Below, piece after piece: positions 10,167 to 18,573 of a stretch of DNA of 64,000 nucleotides. How positions within the stretch are numbered: position 1 is the stretch's first letter; each line of letters starts with the position of its first letter. Made by a program: the position numbers and the translations under genes. The notes under the pieces are model-generated. The model saw nothing but the letters and a program-made list of their open reading frames with translations. It had not been told where the DNA came from and ran no database searches. Source of the DNA: Terrabacter sp. MAHUQ-38 (GTDB lineage: Bacteria > Actinomycetota > Actinomycetes > Actinomycetales > Dermatophilaceae); assembly GCF_014518425.1 (NCBI RefSeq), contig NZ_JACVCU010000003.1, positions 310,001 to 374,000 of the forward strand, in the 5' to 3' direction.

Positions 10167-11015
10167 ATGTCGATCCCAGCGACCGCGGCGCGCGGTCGGT
10201 TCGCCGGACTGCTCGCCCCGTCGGAGCGCGACCCGGAGCCGGTCGGTGACCCGGCCGCGCACCGGGGGCTGCGATGGGAGACCGTCCTCGTGCTGGGCGT
10301 GAGCCTCGGCTCGTCCGCCGTGTATGCCGTGCTCAGCATCATCGAGAAGCTGACGCGGCCGGTTCCGCTGTCGCAGCAGACGACAGCCATGAACGAGTCG
10401 GCCACGCCGGGGCGACCGTGGCTCGACCTCGCCTACCAGCTCGCCGGCATCGTCCTGCCGCTCGCCGCCGTGGCTCTTGCGCTCTACCTGCTGAACTCGG
10501 TGCGCCGCCCGTCGGTCGACGCACGCGCGGGTCACTTCGTCGGTCTCGACCGCCGCGAGCCCGGCCGGGACCTCCTGCGCGGCCTCGGGCTCGCAGCCGT
10601 CATCGGCATCCCGGGCCTCGCCTTCTACTTCCTCGCCAAGGCGATCGGCATCAACACGACGGTGTCGGCCGCCAACCTCGAGCCGGTGTGGTGGTCGGGT
10701 CCCGTGCTCGTCCTGGCCGCCGTCGAGAACGCCCTGCTGGAGGAGGTCGTCATGGTCGGCTACCTCTTCACCCGGTGGCGCCAGACGGGCTGGTCATGGC
10801 CGGTCGTCATCGGCCTCTCGGCCCTCGTCCGCGGCACCTACCACCTCTACCAGGGCTTCGGCGGCTTCGCCGGCAACATCGTCATGGGCCTCGTGCTCGG
10901 GCTCGTCTTCGTGCGCACCCGTCGCGTCATGCCGCTCGTCGTCTGTCACGCCCTCCTCGACATCGTCGCCTTCCTCGGCTACTCGGTCCTGCGAGGACGC
11001 GGCATCACCATCTGA
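10167..11015 (+). CDS. CPBP family intramembrane metalloprotease
   Basis: 282 residues with about seven hydrophobic segments. The CPBP (Rce1/ABI) motifs are present: LEEVVMVGYLFTRW near 190 (the paired glutamates; the usual arginine four residues on is replaced, as in many actinobacterial members), the RGTYHLYQGFGGF histidine motif near 225, and MPLVVCHALLDIVAFLGYS near 260. Relatives cleave prenylated proteins or bacteriocin precursors or act in self-immunity; the role here is unknown. The ATG at 10167 is divergent from the dienelactone hydrolase gene about 105 bases away. Confidence 0.92.
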   Translation: MSIPATAARGRFAGLLAPSERDPEPVGDPAAHRGLRWETVLVLGVSLGSSAVYAVLSIIEKLTRPVPLSQQTTAMNESATPGRPWLDLAYQLAGIVLPLAAVALALYLLNSVRRPSVDARAGHFVGLDRREPGRDLLRGLGLAAVIGIPGLAFYFLAKAIGINTTVSAANLEPVWWSGPVLVLAAVENALLEEVVMVGYLFTRWRQTGWSWPVVIGLSALVRGTYHLYQGFGGFAGNIVMGLVLGLVFVRTRRVMPLVVCHALLDIVAFLGYSVLRGRGITI

Positions 11016-11106
11016 GCGCTCCCCCCGCGGCCCTCACCTTCAGCGGCGGTCCTGGGCTCGCGCTGGGCACGGCGCGCGTGCGCCGCGCCCAGCCGCACTG
11101 CATACG

Positions 11107-12711
11107 ATGGCGCCCATGAACTCGGCCAGGCAGGTGCGCGCTCGCCTGCTCGGAGACCCGGCCGACGACTTCCGGCTGGCCCGCCGAACGGCCGGCCGCA
11201 TCGCGTGGCTCGGCTGGGGCGGCCCGCTCTTCTTCATGCTCGTCGGCGGCTTCATGCGGTTCTGGCACGTCGGCGCGCCGCACCAGCTCGTCTTCGACGA
11301 GACGTACTACGTCAAACAGGGCTGGTCGATGGTCCTGTACTGGTTCGAGATGAAGAACGACCAGCTGCTGCAGGACACGAAGCAGGTCGACCAGCACTTC
11401 ACCGCCAACGACCCCTTCATCTACGGCACCGAGGGCGACTTCGTCGTCCACCCGCCGGTCGGCAAGTGGCTCATCGGCTGGGGCGAGGTGCCCTTCGGCA
11501 TCCTCAACTCGCTCGGCTGGCGTTTCGCCGTCGCGCTCGCCGGCACGCTCTCGATCCTCATGATCGGGCTCATCGCCCGGCGGCTCTTCCGCAGCGACGT
11601 CCTCGGCACGGTCGCGGCCGCGCTGCTCGCGTTCGAGGGCCACCACTTCGTCCACTCGCGTACCGGGCTCCTCGACATCTTCGTCATGTTCTTCGGGCTC
11701 GCCGCGTTCGGCGCCCTCCTCATCGACCGCGACCGGGCGCGGGAGGTGCTGGCGCGCAAGGTCGGCGACCGGCCGCGCTCCGAGACGTCGTGGCTCGGGC
11801 CGTGGCTCGGCTGGCGGCCGTGGCGCTGGGTCGCCGGAATCACGCTCGGGCTCTCCGCGGGCGTGAAGTGGTCGGGCCTCTACTTCCTCGTCTTCTTCGG
11901 CCTGCTCACCGTGCTGTGGGACGTGGGCGCACGCCGGGCTGCCGGTGTACGCGGGTGGTCGGCCGGCGCTGTCCTGAAGGACGGGCCGTACGCGTTCGCC
12001 CAGCTCGTAGGCGCCGCGTTCGTCACGTACGTCGCCAGCTGGACGGGCTGGATCCTCACCCAGGGCGGGTCGTACCGCACGTGGGCGCAGAACAACCCGG
12101 AGACGACGCACGCGTGGCTGCCCGACTGGTGGCGCTCGCTCTGGGCCTACCACCAGCAGATGTACGCCTCGACGCAGGCGATCAACTCGCCGCACCCGTA
12201 CCAGACCAACCCGTGGTCGTGGCTCATCCAGGGGCGACCGACGTCGTTCTTCTACGAGGGGCCGAAGAAGGGCGCAGACGGCTGCCTCGTCGACCAGTGC
12301 AGCAAGGCGATCACCTCCATCGGCACGGTCTCGATCTGGTGGGGCGCGACGCTCGCGATCTTCGTGCTGCTCTTCATGTGGGCACTGCGCCGGGACTGGC
12401 GAGCGGGCGCGATCCTGTGCGGCCTGTTCGCGGGCTACGTACCGTGGTTCTTCCTCGGCAACCGGACGATCTACTCGTTCTACGAGGTGGCGTTCGTCCC
12501 GTTCGTCGTGCTGGCGTGCGTGTACGTGCTGGGCCTGGCCATCGGGGGCCGCGACGCGTCGCCGACCCGGCGGCGGGTGGGCTACGGCGTGATGGGGGCG
12601 TTCGTGCTGGTGACGATCGCACTGTTCGCGTTCTTCCACCCGATCTACGTCGCCGACGTCATCCCGTTGTCGGAGTGGCAGGCCCGTATGTGGTTCCCCA
12701 GCTGGGTCTGA
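11107..12711 (+). CDS. pmt: Dolichyl-phosphate-mannose--protein mannosyltransferase (GT39)
   Basis: 534 residues with many membrane spans. It transfers mannose from polyprenyl-phosphate mannose to serine/threonine of proteins exported by Sec. FVFDETYYVKQGWS near residue 58 carries the conserved Asp-Glu pair of the first external loop, followed by GDFVVHPPVGKWLIGWGE and GHHFVHSRTGLLDIFVMFFG, all typical of actinobacterial Pmt. The first ATG is 11107 (MAPMNSARQ); the ATG at 11116 is an equally good start. In many actinobacteria pmt is divergent from rsmI; here about 10 kb lies between them, so the pair is separated. The secreted proteins elsewhere in the window are plausible substrates. Confidence 0.94.
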   Translation: MAPMNSARQVRARLLGDPADDFRLARRTAGRIAWLGWGGPLFFMLVGGFMRFWHVGAPHQLVFDETYYVKQGWSMVLYWFEMKNDQLLQDTKQVDQHFTANDPFIYGTEGDFVVHPPVGKWLIGWGEVPFGILNSLGWRFAVALAGTLSILMIGLIARRLFRSDVLGTVAAALLAFEGHHFVHSRTGLLDIFVMFFGLAAFGALLIDRDRAREVLARKVGDRPRSETSWLGPWLGWRPWRWVAGITLGLSAGVKWSGLYFLVFFGLLTVLWDVGARRAAGVRGWSAGAVLKDGPYAFAQLVGAAFVTYVASWTGWILTQGGSYRTWAQNNPETTHAWLPDWWRSLWAYHQQMYASTQAINSPHPYQTNPWSWLIQGRPTSFFYEGPKKGADGCLVDQCSKAITSIGTVSIWWGATLAIFVLLFMWALRRDWRAGAILCGLFAGYVPWFFLGNRTIYSFYEVAFVPFVVLACVYVLGLAIGGRDASPTRRRVGYGVMGAFVLVTIALFAFFHPIYVADVIPLSEWQARMWFPSWV

Positions 12712-12775
12712 CGGCGCGACGCTCCGCGGGGCGCATGATGGGTGAATGGACGTGCGGGTCGTGGAGGGGGCTGTC

Positions 12776-12982
12776 ATGAAACGCGTACTGGGGCTGGCTG
12801 TCGGTCTCTACCTCGCGGCCGCGGTCGTCGGGTTGGTGCGCGAGCGCGCGGGGCTCATCGCCTGCGGCTGCGCGGACGACTGCTGGTGCCACCGACCGGG
12901 GCTACGGGTGTTTCGTTGGGTCTTTCCCCGCGGCCACAAGAGCGCGTGGACCGGAAGGCCCAAGTCGACTCTCGAGTCCTGA
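12776..12982 (+). CDS. Small cysteine-rich membrane-anchored protein
   Basis: A 68-residue protein I do not recognise. MKRVLGLAVGLYLAAAVVGLV forms one N-terminal transmembrane helix or signal anchor, followed by a compact cysteine cluster ACGCADDCWCHRPG (four cysteines in eleven residues) and a basic tail. The cluster could bind a metal or form disulfides outside the membrane. The start is supported by GGAGGGGG at 12764-12771. It lies 64 bases after pmt in the same direction and could be co-transcribed; a short hairpin follows the stop. Confidence 0.62.
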   Translation: MKRVLGLAVGLYLAAAVVGLVRERAGLIACGCADDCWCHRPGLRVFRWVFPRGHKSAWTGRPKSTLES

Positions 12983-12984
12983 GG

Positions 12985-13002
12985 CCTGCCGCTCCCGGCA
13001 GG
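12985..13002 (+). terminator. Short hairpin between convergent genes
   Basis: Arms CCTGCCG and CGGCAGG with a 4-base loop, three bases after the stop of the small membrane protein and 15 bases before the stop of the convergent DinB-like gene. Stem is only 7 bases, so its strength is uncertain. Confidence 0.5.
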
Positions 13003-13016
13003 TGTGGGCATGAATC

Positions 13017-13544
13017 TCAGCTGCCACGTGCCTCGGCGAGGGTGAGCTGTCGCCTGTGGTGGTCGTAGTGCTGGGTCGGGTAGTGGTAGATCTCGCGGAG
13101 CGTCATGTACTCCTTGAAGTACGGGTCCCAGCCGACGGGGAAGTGCATGCCGCGGTCCAGCGCCGCCGCCGACTGTCGACGGAGCGACGACTGCAGGCTG
13201 TGGGTCACGCGGTCCATGAGCCGTTCCATGCGGGCGTACCCGAGGACACGCGCGCCCCCGAGAGAGCCGATGTAGTTGACGACGTGGAACGGCCGCGTGC
13301 CGGCGTCGAGGAGCGCCGCGAACCGTCTGGACACCGCGTCAGGGAGCCGTGCGAACGCGCGGACCAGCACGAGAAGGTTCCGCACGAGCAGGTAGCCGAA
13401 GAGCATGTGGAACAGCAGCTGCTCGTTGGTCCACCTGGTTCCGTCACTGGGCTGGCGCAGCTGGGCAACGGTGGCGGTGTCCAGCAGGTCCCGGAAGTCG
13501 GCGCGAGCTCGATCCAGCTCGGCGCAGATCTCGTCGGGCTCCAT
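13017..13544 (-). CDS. DinB-superfamily protein
   Basis: 175 residues from MEPDEICAELDRARADFRDLL. RWTNEQLLFHMLFGYLLVRNLL near residue 38 has the first metal histidine of DinB_2 proteins and YHYPTQHYDHHRRQLTLAEARG at the C-terminus has the second histidine group, an arrangement shared with mycothiol-dependent enzymes and uncharacterised DinB proteins. Function cannot be taken further. The gene stands alone, convergent with the pmt side and 65 bases beyond the stop of the large secreted beta-helix protein gene transcribed in the same direction. Confidence 0.85.
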   Translation of the reverse strand: MEPDEICAELDRARADFRDLLDTATVAQLRQPSDGTRWTNEQLLFHMLFGYLLVRNLLVLVRAFARLPDAVSRRFAALLDAGTRPFHVVNYIGSLGGARVLGYARMERLMDRVTHSLQSSLRRQSAAALDRGMHFPVGWDPYFKEYMTLREIYHYPTQHYDHHRRQLTLAEARGS

Positions 13545-13608
13545 GGTTGGCTCGGAGCCGCCGTCAGGCTGGCTGTCACGAGGCCTCGGCCAACGATCCA
13601 CCGTTCGG

Positions 13609-16600
13609 CTAGCTGCGCGTGACGGAGATGTCGTCGGCGTAGAAGCAGGTGCCCGGTGGGGCAGCGGAGACGTAGCCGTTGAGGTCCAGGGTCGAGGAGC
13701 CCGGGGCCGCGGCGACGTAGGTGGCGGTGACCTGCTGCCAGGCGGTGGTCACGGTGGCTGAGACGGTTGTCGACCCGGAGAGCGTGCTTCCGGTGTACTC
13801 GCGCAGCCGTAGCTTGAACGAAGCCCCTGCAGTGTCGGACCGGACCCACATGCTGACGGCGTAGGTGCCTGGCCCGCTCGTCGTGACGACGTTGGGTGAG
13901 TCGTTGAGCACGCAGGTGGCCGACGTCGAGCCGGTGTTCGCCAGCCGTGCCGCCCAGCCGCCGGAGTGGCCACCGCTGACCCGGCTCAGGGTGACCCCCG
14001 TTCCGGAGCCCGAGCTGTTCCAGCCCGAGGTGCTGACCTCGAAGCCGGGGTTCGCCACCAGGTTCGGGTCCGAGGCCGTCACCGTGACCGAGACCCGTGC
14101 CGTGTCGGTGCCGCCGCGGCCGTCGGCCACCGAGTAGTCGAACGCGTCTGATCCGGAGTAGCCCGCCGTGGGTGTGTAGGTGACGGTCCCGGCTGCGTCG
14201 ACCTGCACCGCTCCGTGCGCCGGCTGGCTCGCGCCGGTCACCGTCAGCGTGTCGCCGTCGGGGTCCGTGTCGTTGTTGAGCACGTTCACGACGACGGCCT
14301 TGTCCTGTGTTGTCGAGGCGGTGTCGTCGAGGGCGTCGGGTGGAGCGTTCTGCACCACCCCGTCCGCGCGCGTCAAGGAGATGGTGTCGGCCTGGAAGCA
14401 AGTGCCCGGCGGGGTGGATGTCGTGTAGCCGTTGAGGTCGAGGGTCGACCCGCCCGGGTTGGCGGGCGAGTAGCGGACCAGCACCTCTTGCCAGGCGGCA
14501 TCGAGGGACGCGGTGCTGGTCTGGGATCCCACGAGGGTCGTGCCGCTGTACTCGCGCAGACGCAGCCGGAAGAGGCCACCGGGCGTCTCGGACCGCACCC
14601 ACAGTCGGGCCGTGTAGGTGCCGGCGACCGTTGTTGCGACCCAGTTCGGCGAGTCGTTGAGGGTGCAGCTGGTTTGCGAAGTGCCCGTGTTGGTGACGCT
14701 CGCCGACCAGTTGCCGGAGTGCCCGCCGGCTACTCGCTGGAGGACCACACCGGTCCCCGACCCAGCTGTGTTCCAGCCGGTCGTGTTGCTCTCGAAGCCG
14801 GGGTTGCCGACGTGGTCTCTCGGCGTGACCGTTACCGACACCGTGGCTGTGTCCTGGCCGTCACGACCGTCCCCCACGGTGTACTGGAACTGGTCTGGGC
14901 CGTTGTACCCAGGGCTCGGCGTGTAGCTGATCGTCCCGTCCCCGACCGCCACGGCGGACCCGTGGCCCGGCGCGCCGACGGCGGTCACGCTGAGGGGGTC
15001 ACCGTCCGCGTCCGAGTCGTTGCCCAGCACTCCGATCGAGACGGAGGCTCCCTCTTGGGTCTGGGCCTGGTCGTCGACCGCTGTCGGAGGCCTGTTCGTG
15101 GGGTCGGCTGCGGTGACCGTCACGGACACCGTCGCCTGGTCGGCTCCGCCTCGGCCGTCGACCGCTGTGTAGGTGAACGCGTCGGTGCCGGCGTACCCCG
15201 GTGCGGGGGTGTAGCTGATCGTCCCGTTCGGTGCCGCAGAGGCGGAGCCATGCGCAGGCAAGCCGACGTTTCCCACCGAAAGGCTGTCGCCGTCGAGGTC
15301 GACGTCGTTGGCCAGCACGGGAACGGCCACAGTGGTGTCGGCCGGCGTCGACACAGCGTCGTCCTGGGCGTCCGGTGCCCTGTTCGGGGTCGGCACGAAC
15401 TCGAGCGCCCCTCGGTCGTCGTAGCTTCGGGGGCCCACGCCCGTGTTCGTCGTGGCCGGATCGTCGACCCGGGCGGCACCGGTCAGATCGGTGGCGGTCT
15501 GCCCGCTGACTCCTGAGTCCGCAGAGTCGATCGCCGGTGAACCAGCAGACAGGCGGAAGTCCCCGGCGCCGGGCGCGCGCCATCGGGGGTCGGCCTGCAA
15601 GCCGCGGGCCTCCTGCCCGGTGGCGGTCCGGAGCGCCGCCACCGAGGAGTAGTTGACGCCGTTCCAGATGACCATGACGTCCGGGGAGGAGAGGAACATC
15701 AGGTCGCTGTTCATCGAAGAGCTGGTGTCGGAGGACGAGTCGACCCGGATGTTGCCGCGAGTGCGGGTACTGCCGATCCCGTTGTCGACCGAGACGTTGT
15801 TCGCGAATGCGGTGCCGGTGGATCCGCCCTCGGCGTTGAGGCCAGCCGTCGCGTTGCGGTAGATGGAGTTTCCGACGACGCGGTTGCCGGTCGAGCTGTA
15901 GACGTCGACGCCGTGGTCGCCGTTGTCGAAGGAGACGTTGTCGACGACGAGGTTGTTGAGGCTGCTGGTGTAGATGTTGATGCCGGAGTCCTCGTTGTGG
16001 TGCACCACGTTTCCCTTGAGGGTGTTGGACGTGGAGCGGTAGACATGGATTCCGGACGCCTCACGCACGTACACGCGGGCATTGCTGTAGACCTCGTTGC
16101 CGACGATCGTGTTGCCGGACGCGCCGGTCAGGTAGATCCCACGGTCGCTGTTGTGGTGAACCCTGTTGCCCGAGACCGACGAGTTCGTCGTGCCGTCCAG
16201 AATGATGCCCACCGCCTTGCCGGAGGAGGTGGTGACGCCGCTGCCCAGCACCTCGTTGTCGGCGACGGTGATCTGGGTCGAGTCCTCGATGTCGATGGCG
16301 TCGCCGACGCTGTCGGCAACTCGGAAACCACGGATGACCACCCAGCTGCGGTTCTCGACCTTGAAGGCGTGGCCATCGCTGTTGACGGTGACCACGGCGC
16401 CGGGCGCCGGGGTGAAGACGATCGGGCTCGTGGACGTCCCCGATTGGTCGACGTAGACCTCCTCGTCGTACGTGCCGCTCGCCACTTGGACCGTCTGGCC
16501 GGCCACGGCCACCGACGCGGCGCGGTCGATGGTGCAGAACGGTACGGCGGCGGTTCCCGGCCCCGTGTCCGAGCAGCTCGAGCTGTTGCGGTTCACGTAC

Positions 16601-16746
16601 AACAACGGCTCGGCGGCCACCGCCGCGCCCGTGGGGCCGACCAGGCCCAACATCGCCGTCACGACCGGCAGCGCAGTCGCTCGTCGCCAATGGCGCGCGG
16701 ACAGACGGGTCGCTCGTGTCTCGTCGTACGACTTGGTCATCGTCAT
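13609..16746 (-). CDS. Secreted beta-helix protein with Ig-like and carbohydrate-binding domains
   Basis: 1045 residues. A Sec signal peptide with a basic region, then TALPVVTAMLGLVGPTGAA and a VAA-E cleavage site near 45. A right-handed parallel beta-helix follows (about 46-440), with rungs such as NRVHHNSDRGIYLTGASGNT and HHNEDSGINIYTSSLN, as in NosD/polysaccharide-lyase-type folds. Three cadherin-like/Big_9 Ig domains (about 464-556, 557-649, 804-895) share the APDAxDD...NDxDxDGDxLxV...GxxxYTPxxGYxGxDxFxYxxxDGRGG pattern. Two near-identical CBM4_9-like jelly rolls (about 650-803 and 896-1045) share NPGFE...GWN, LNDSPN and LDLNGY. Order: helix, Ig, Ig, CBM, Ig, CBM. Likely binds or cleaves a polysaccharide or is a surface protein. 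No catalytic residues can be assigned. The start has GGGGGA upstream. Confidence 0.88.
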   Translation of the reverse strand: MTMTKSYDETRATRLSARHWRRATALPVVTAMLGLVGPTGAAVAAEPLLYVNRNSSSCSDTGPGTAAVPFCTIDRAASVAVAGQTVQVASGTYDEEVYVDQSGTSTSPIVFTPAPGAVVTVNSDGHAFKVENRSWVVIRGFRVADSVGDAIDIEDSTQITVADNEVLGSGVTTSSGKAVGIILDGTTNSSVSGNRVHHNSDRGIYLTGASGNTIVGNEVYSNARVYVREASGIHVYRSTSNTLKGNVVHHNEDSGINIYTSSLNNLVVDNVSFDNGDHGVDVYSSTGNRVVGNSIYRNATAGLNAEGGSTGTAFANNVSVDNGIGSTRTRGNIRVDSSSDTSSSMNSDLMFLSSPDVMVIWNGVNYSSVAALRTATGQEARGLQADPRWRAPGAGDFRLSAGSPAIDSADSGVSGQTATDLTGAARVDDPATTNTGVGPRSYDDRGALEFVPTPNRAPDAQDDAVSTPADTTVAVPVLANDVDLDGDSLSVGNVGLPAHGSASAAPNGTISYTPAPGYAGTDAFTYTAVDGRGGADQATVSVTVTAADPTNRPPTAVDDQAQTQEGASVSIGVLGNDSDADGDPLSVTAVGAPGHGSAVAVGDGTISYTPSPGYNGPDQFQYTVGDGRDGQDTATVSVTVTPRDHVGNPGFESNTTGWNTAGSGTGVVLQRVAGGHSGNWSASVTNTGTSQTSCTLNDSPNWVATTVAGTYTARLWVRSETPGGLFRLRLREYSGTTLVGSQTSTASLDAAWQEVLVRYSPANPGGSTLDLNGYTTSTPPGTCFQADTISLTRADGVVQNAPPDALDDTASTTQDKAVVVNVLNNDTDPDGDTLTVTGASQPAHGAVQVDAAGTVTYTPTAGYSGSDAFDYSVADGRGGTDTARVSVTVTASDPNLVANPGFEVSTSGWNSSGSGTGVTLSRVSGGHSGGWAARLANTGSTSATCVLNDSPNVVTTSGPGTYAVSMWVRSDTAGASFKLRLREYTGSTLSGSTTVSATVTTAWQQVTATYVAAAPGSSTLDLNGYVSAAPPGTCFYADDISVTRS

Positions 16747-16856
16747 CGGTCCCCCACGGCAGCGGCCGCTGAGGCCTCTGTGTCGTTTGCCGCTGCCCAC
16801 TGGCGAGTGAACAAGAGTCCGGCCACCGACCGACACCTGCAAATGACGTAGACCTG

Positions 16857-16910
16857 ATGGCTGAGGGGACTCCGTCGGTTCCAGCGCGCTCCGCTGCCTC
16901 CCGAATCGCG
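16857..16910. repeat. Decayed copy of the tRNA-tail module
   Basis: GGCTGAGGGGAC, CCGTCG, CGCTCCG and CTCCCGAATCGC occur in the same order and spacing as in the better copy at 17783-17838. The tRNA-Ala part is shortened. No coding explanation is seen. Confidence 0.55.
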
Positions 16911-16926
16911 CCGTACACATCCAGAA

Positions 16927-16971
16927 CATGAAGAAGGACCGGACGAAAACTCGGTCCGGTCCTTCTTCATG
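16927..16971 (-). terminator. Perfect hairpin next to the tRNA-Ala fragment
   Basis: 17-base perfect arms (16927-16943 and 16955-16971) reading CATGAAGAAGGACCGGA and its complement around an 11-base A-rich loop. It lies directly beyond the 3' end of the tRNA-Ala fragment, exactly where a tRNA terminator would be. Confidence 0.8.
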
Positions 16972-16973
16972 TT

Positions 16974-17018
16974 TGTGGAGCTGAGGGGGTTCGAACCCCT
17001 GACCTTCTCATTGTGAAC
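16974..17018 (-). pseudogene. tRNA-Ala 3'-half fragment
   Basis: About 45 bases match the intact tRNA-Ala at 17899-17974 from the anticodon loop to the discriminator: CAATGAGAAGG, the T arm GGGGTTCGAA, and CAGCTCCA. There is one change in the T arm and the last bases of CCA differ. Beyond the anticodon loop the match stops abruptly. A 3' half that ends in the anticodon loop is the usual footprint of an element that integrates into a tRNA gene. Confidence 0.8.
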
Positions 17019-17243
17019 AAATGCGGGGCTCGGATCGGGCGTCTCTCGGCGTTGTGCACACGTTGCACAGGTGTCAGCGGTGAGTCCCAACTTTCAGGCA
17101 CCCGGGGGCACGGCTTCACCGGACGAGCAGCTGCCGATCGGGTCCGCGCCGTTGCTCATGCCCGCGGCATCCGCTGCGACCGGGCGTGATCGGCGGTCGA
17201 GGCCGCTGCGGAGGATGAACAAACGTGAGTCCCGACGATGGGG

Positions 17244-17603
17244 TCACTCGACCTCGGGCGGCCGCTTGAAGCGGCGAACCTCATGGGGCCAGCCGCAAGC
17301 CTCCGCGATCTTGCCCGCCCACACCTTGGCGGCCTCGTCATCGGCCACGTCGACCACGGCGAACCCGCCCAGAAACTCCTTGGTCTCGACAAAAGGTCCG
17401 TCGGTGATCATCACGGTGCCACTGGTGGGATCGGCGCTGTAGACCGGGCCGTCCTCCTCCTCCAACCCACCGGCGAACACGTAGACCCCGGAGGCCTTCA
17501 TCTCGTTCACCACCGCCATGGCGAGCGGTCCGCGCCCACGGAACCACTCCTCGGAGTGGTCGCCCACCCACTGCTGATTGAAGTAGAGAAGGTACTCGGC
17601 CAC
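17244..17603 (-). CDS. YCII/DGPF-domain protein
   Basis: 119 residues starting with GTG at 17603 behind GGGAG. The hallmark DGPFVETKEFLGGFAVVDVADDEAAKVWAGKIAEACGW near residues 68-105 is the DGPF/YCII-related signature. YCII-like proteins have a ferredoxin-like fold with a His-Asp pair and are often found beside ECF sigma factors (SigJ type); none is present here. Function is unknown. The gene is alone between the tRNA-Ala fragment and the intact tRNA-Ala, so it may be cargo or a bystander of past integration. Confidence 0.88.
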   Translation of the reverse strand: MAEYLLYFNQQWVGDHSEEWFRGRGPLAMAVVNEMKASGVYVFAGGLEEEDGPVYSADPTSGTVMITDGPFVETKEFLGGFAVVDVADDEAAKVWAGKIAEACGWPHEVRRFKRPPEVE

Positions 17604-17782
17604 GACTGCTCCCTCTGTTCCGGCGGACCTCGTTGGTCCGCGTTCATACCTACTACACGAACGGCGACGGCCGAATTCGACACGGTTGTCCCGGAGATGA
17701 GACTCCGATCCGGCGGCGCGGAGAGTCACGAGAGAGAAGCCGCCCCTCGCCCCGTGTTTCGCGGGTGCGGCGGTTTGCTGTG

Positions 17783-17838
17783 TGGTGGAGCTGAGGGGAC
17801 GCCGTCGCCGCCGCGGCGCTCCGGGGGCTCCCGAATCG
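17783..17838. repeat. tRNA-tail module, Ala type
   Basis: TGGTGGAGCTGAGGGGA (17783-17799) is identical to the last 17 bases of the intact tRNA-Ala (17899-17915, including encoded CCA). It is followed by CGCCGTCG, a GC-rich inverted stretch, CGCTCCG, and CTCCCGAATCGC. The same arrangement with a tRNA-Ser end occurs near 58.5 kb. Confidence 0.75.
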
Positions 17839-17856
17839 CAGGACTGCTCCACCAGA

Positions 17857-17896
17857 CAGCAGAAGGGCCGTCACTCCTGTGACGGCCCTTCTGCTG
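17857..17896 (-). terminator. Terminator of tRNA-Ala
   Basis: 18-base perfect arms beginning CAGCAGAAGGGCCGTCAC (17857-17874), complement at 17879-17896, loop TCCT. It ends two bases from the encoded CCA of the leftward tRNA-Ala. Confidence 0.9.
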
Positions 17897-17898
17897 TG

Positions 17899-17974
<76 letters not shown>

Positions 17975-18169
17975 TCGGTGCGGAAGGAACGATAACACCA
18001 CGCCGACCGGCATACCCAATCGGCACATCGCCGCTGGAGACGGTCGGGGATCGTCGGCGCCGTCCCCGAGAACCACCACGGCGTGGCCTGTGGGGACGAG
18101 ACGGCACTGTCCCGGTCGCACGGATGCGACCGGGACAGCCGAGGGGGATGAGAACTGGGGGACGAACCG

Positions 18170-18442
18170 TCACGGAGGGCTGCGCTCACGGTTGCGGCGT
18201 CTCGAGACGCGAGCAGCGGGGCGAGGACGGACGTGTGACGGGGTGGGCGGGCGGCTGCTGCGCTGTGGACCGGAACCACCGCGGCGGGAGGGTCGGGGCA
18301 CTCGGTCGCCCGGCGGGGGCTCGGCGAGGACGGCGGCGACGAGCTCGTCGAACTCGGCCTGCAGCAGGTCGTCGTCCGCGAGCACCAGCTCGGCGAAAGC
18401 GACCTCCACCTCGAGCTCGACGTCAGACACGGGGCCCGGCAT
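18170..18442 (-). CDS. Hypothetical acidic/basic small protein
   Basis: 90 residues from the ATG at 18442, which follows GGAGG with an 8-base gap; that spacing decides the start over two codons upstream. The first half is very acidic and helical (VELEVEVAFAELVLADDDLL, then QAEFDELVAAVLAEP) and the second half is proline/arginine rich and probably disordered. I do not recognise a family. It is divergent from the MerR-type regulator, with about 130 bases between starts. The acidic helix makes a real gene likely, but the tail could be out of frame or variable. Confidence 0.55.
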   Translation of the reverse strand: MPGPVSDVELEVEVAFAELVLADDDLLQAEFDELVAAVLAEPPPGDRVPRPSRRGGSGPQRSSRPPTPSHVRPRPAARVSRRRNRERSPP

Positions 18443-18573
18443 CGTCGTCACCTCCATCACATCGGCCTGCCCGTCATGGATCGACAGCCACGTCAGATCT
18501 GTGGTGTGCGTTGTAGATTTGTTCTAGCACCGGCAGCAGCCTGATGCAAGACCACTTTTCGAGACGAGGCCCC

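Noticed and set aside
18461-18573. HspR (HAIR) operator upstream of the MerR-type gene
   Set aside because: No CTTGAGT-N7-ACTCAAG inverted repeat is present, and no chaperone genes are nearby.
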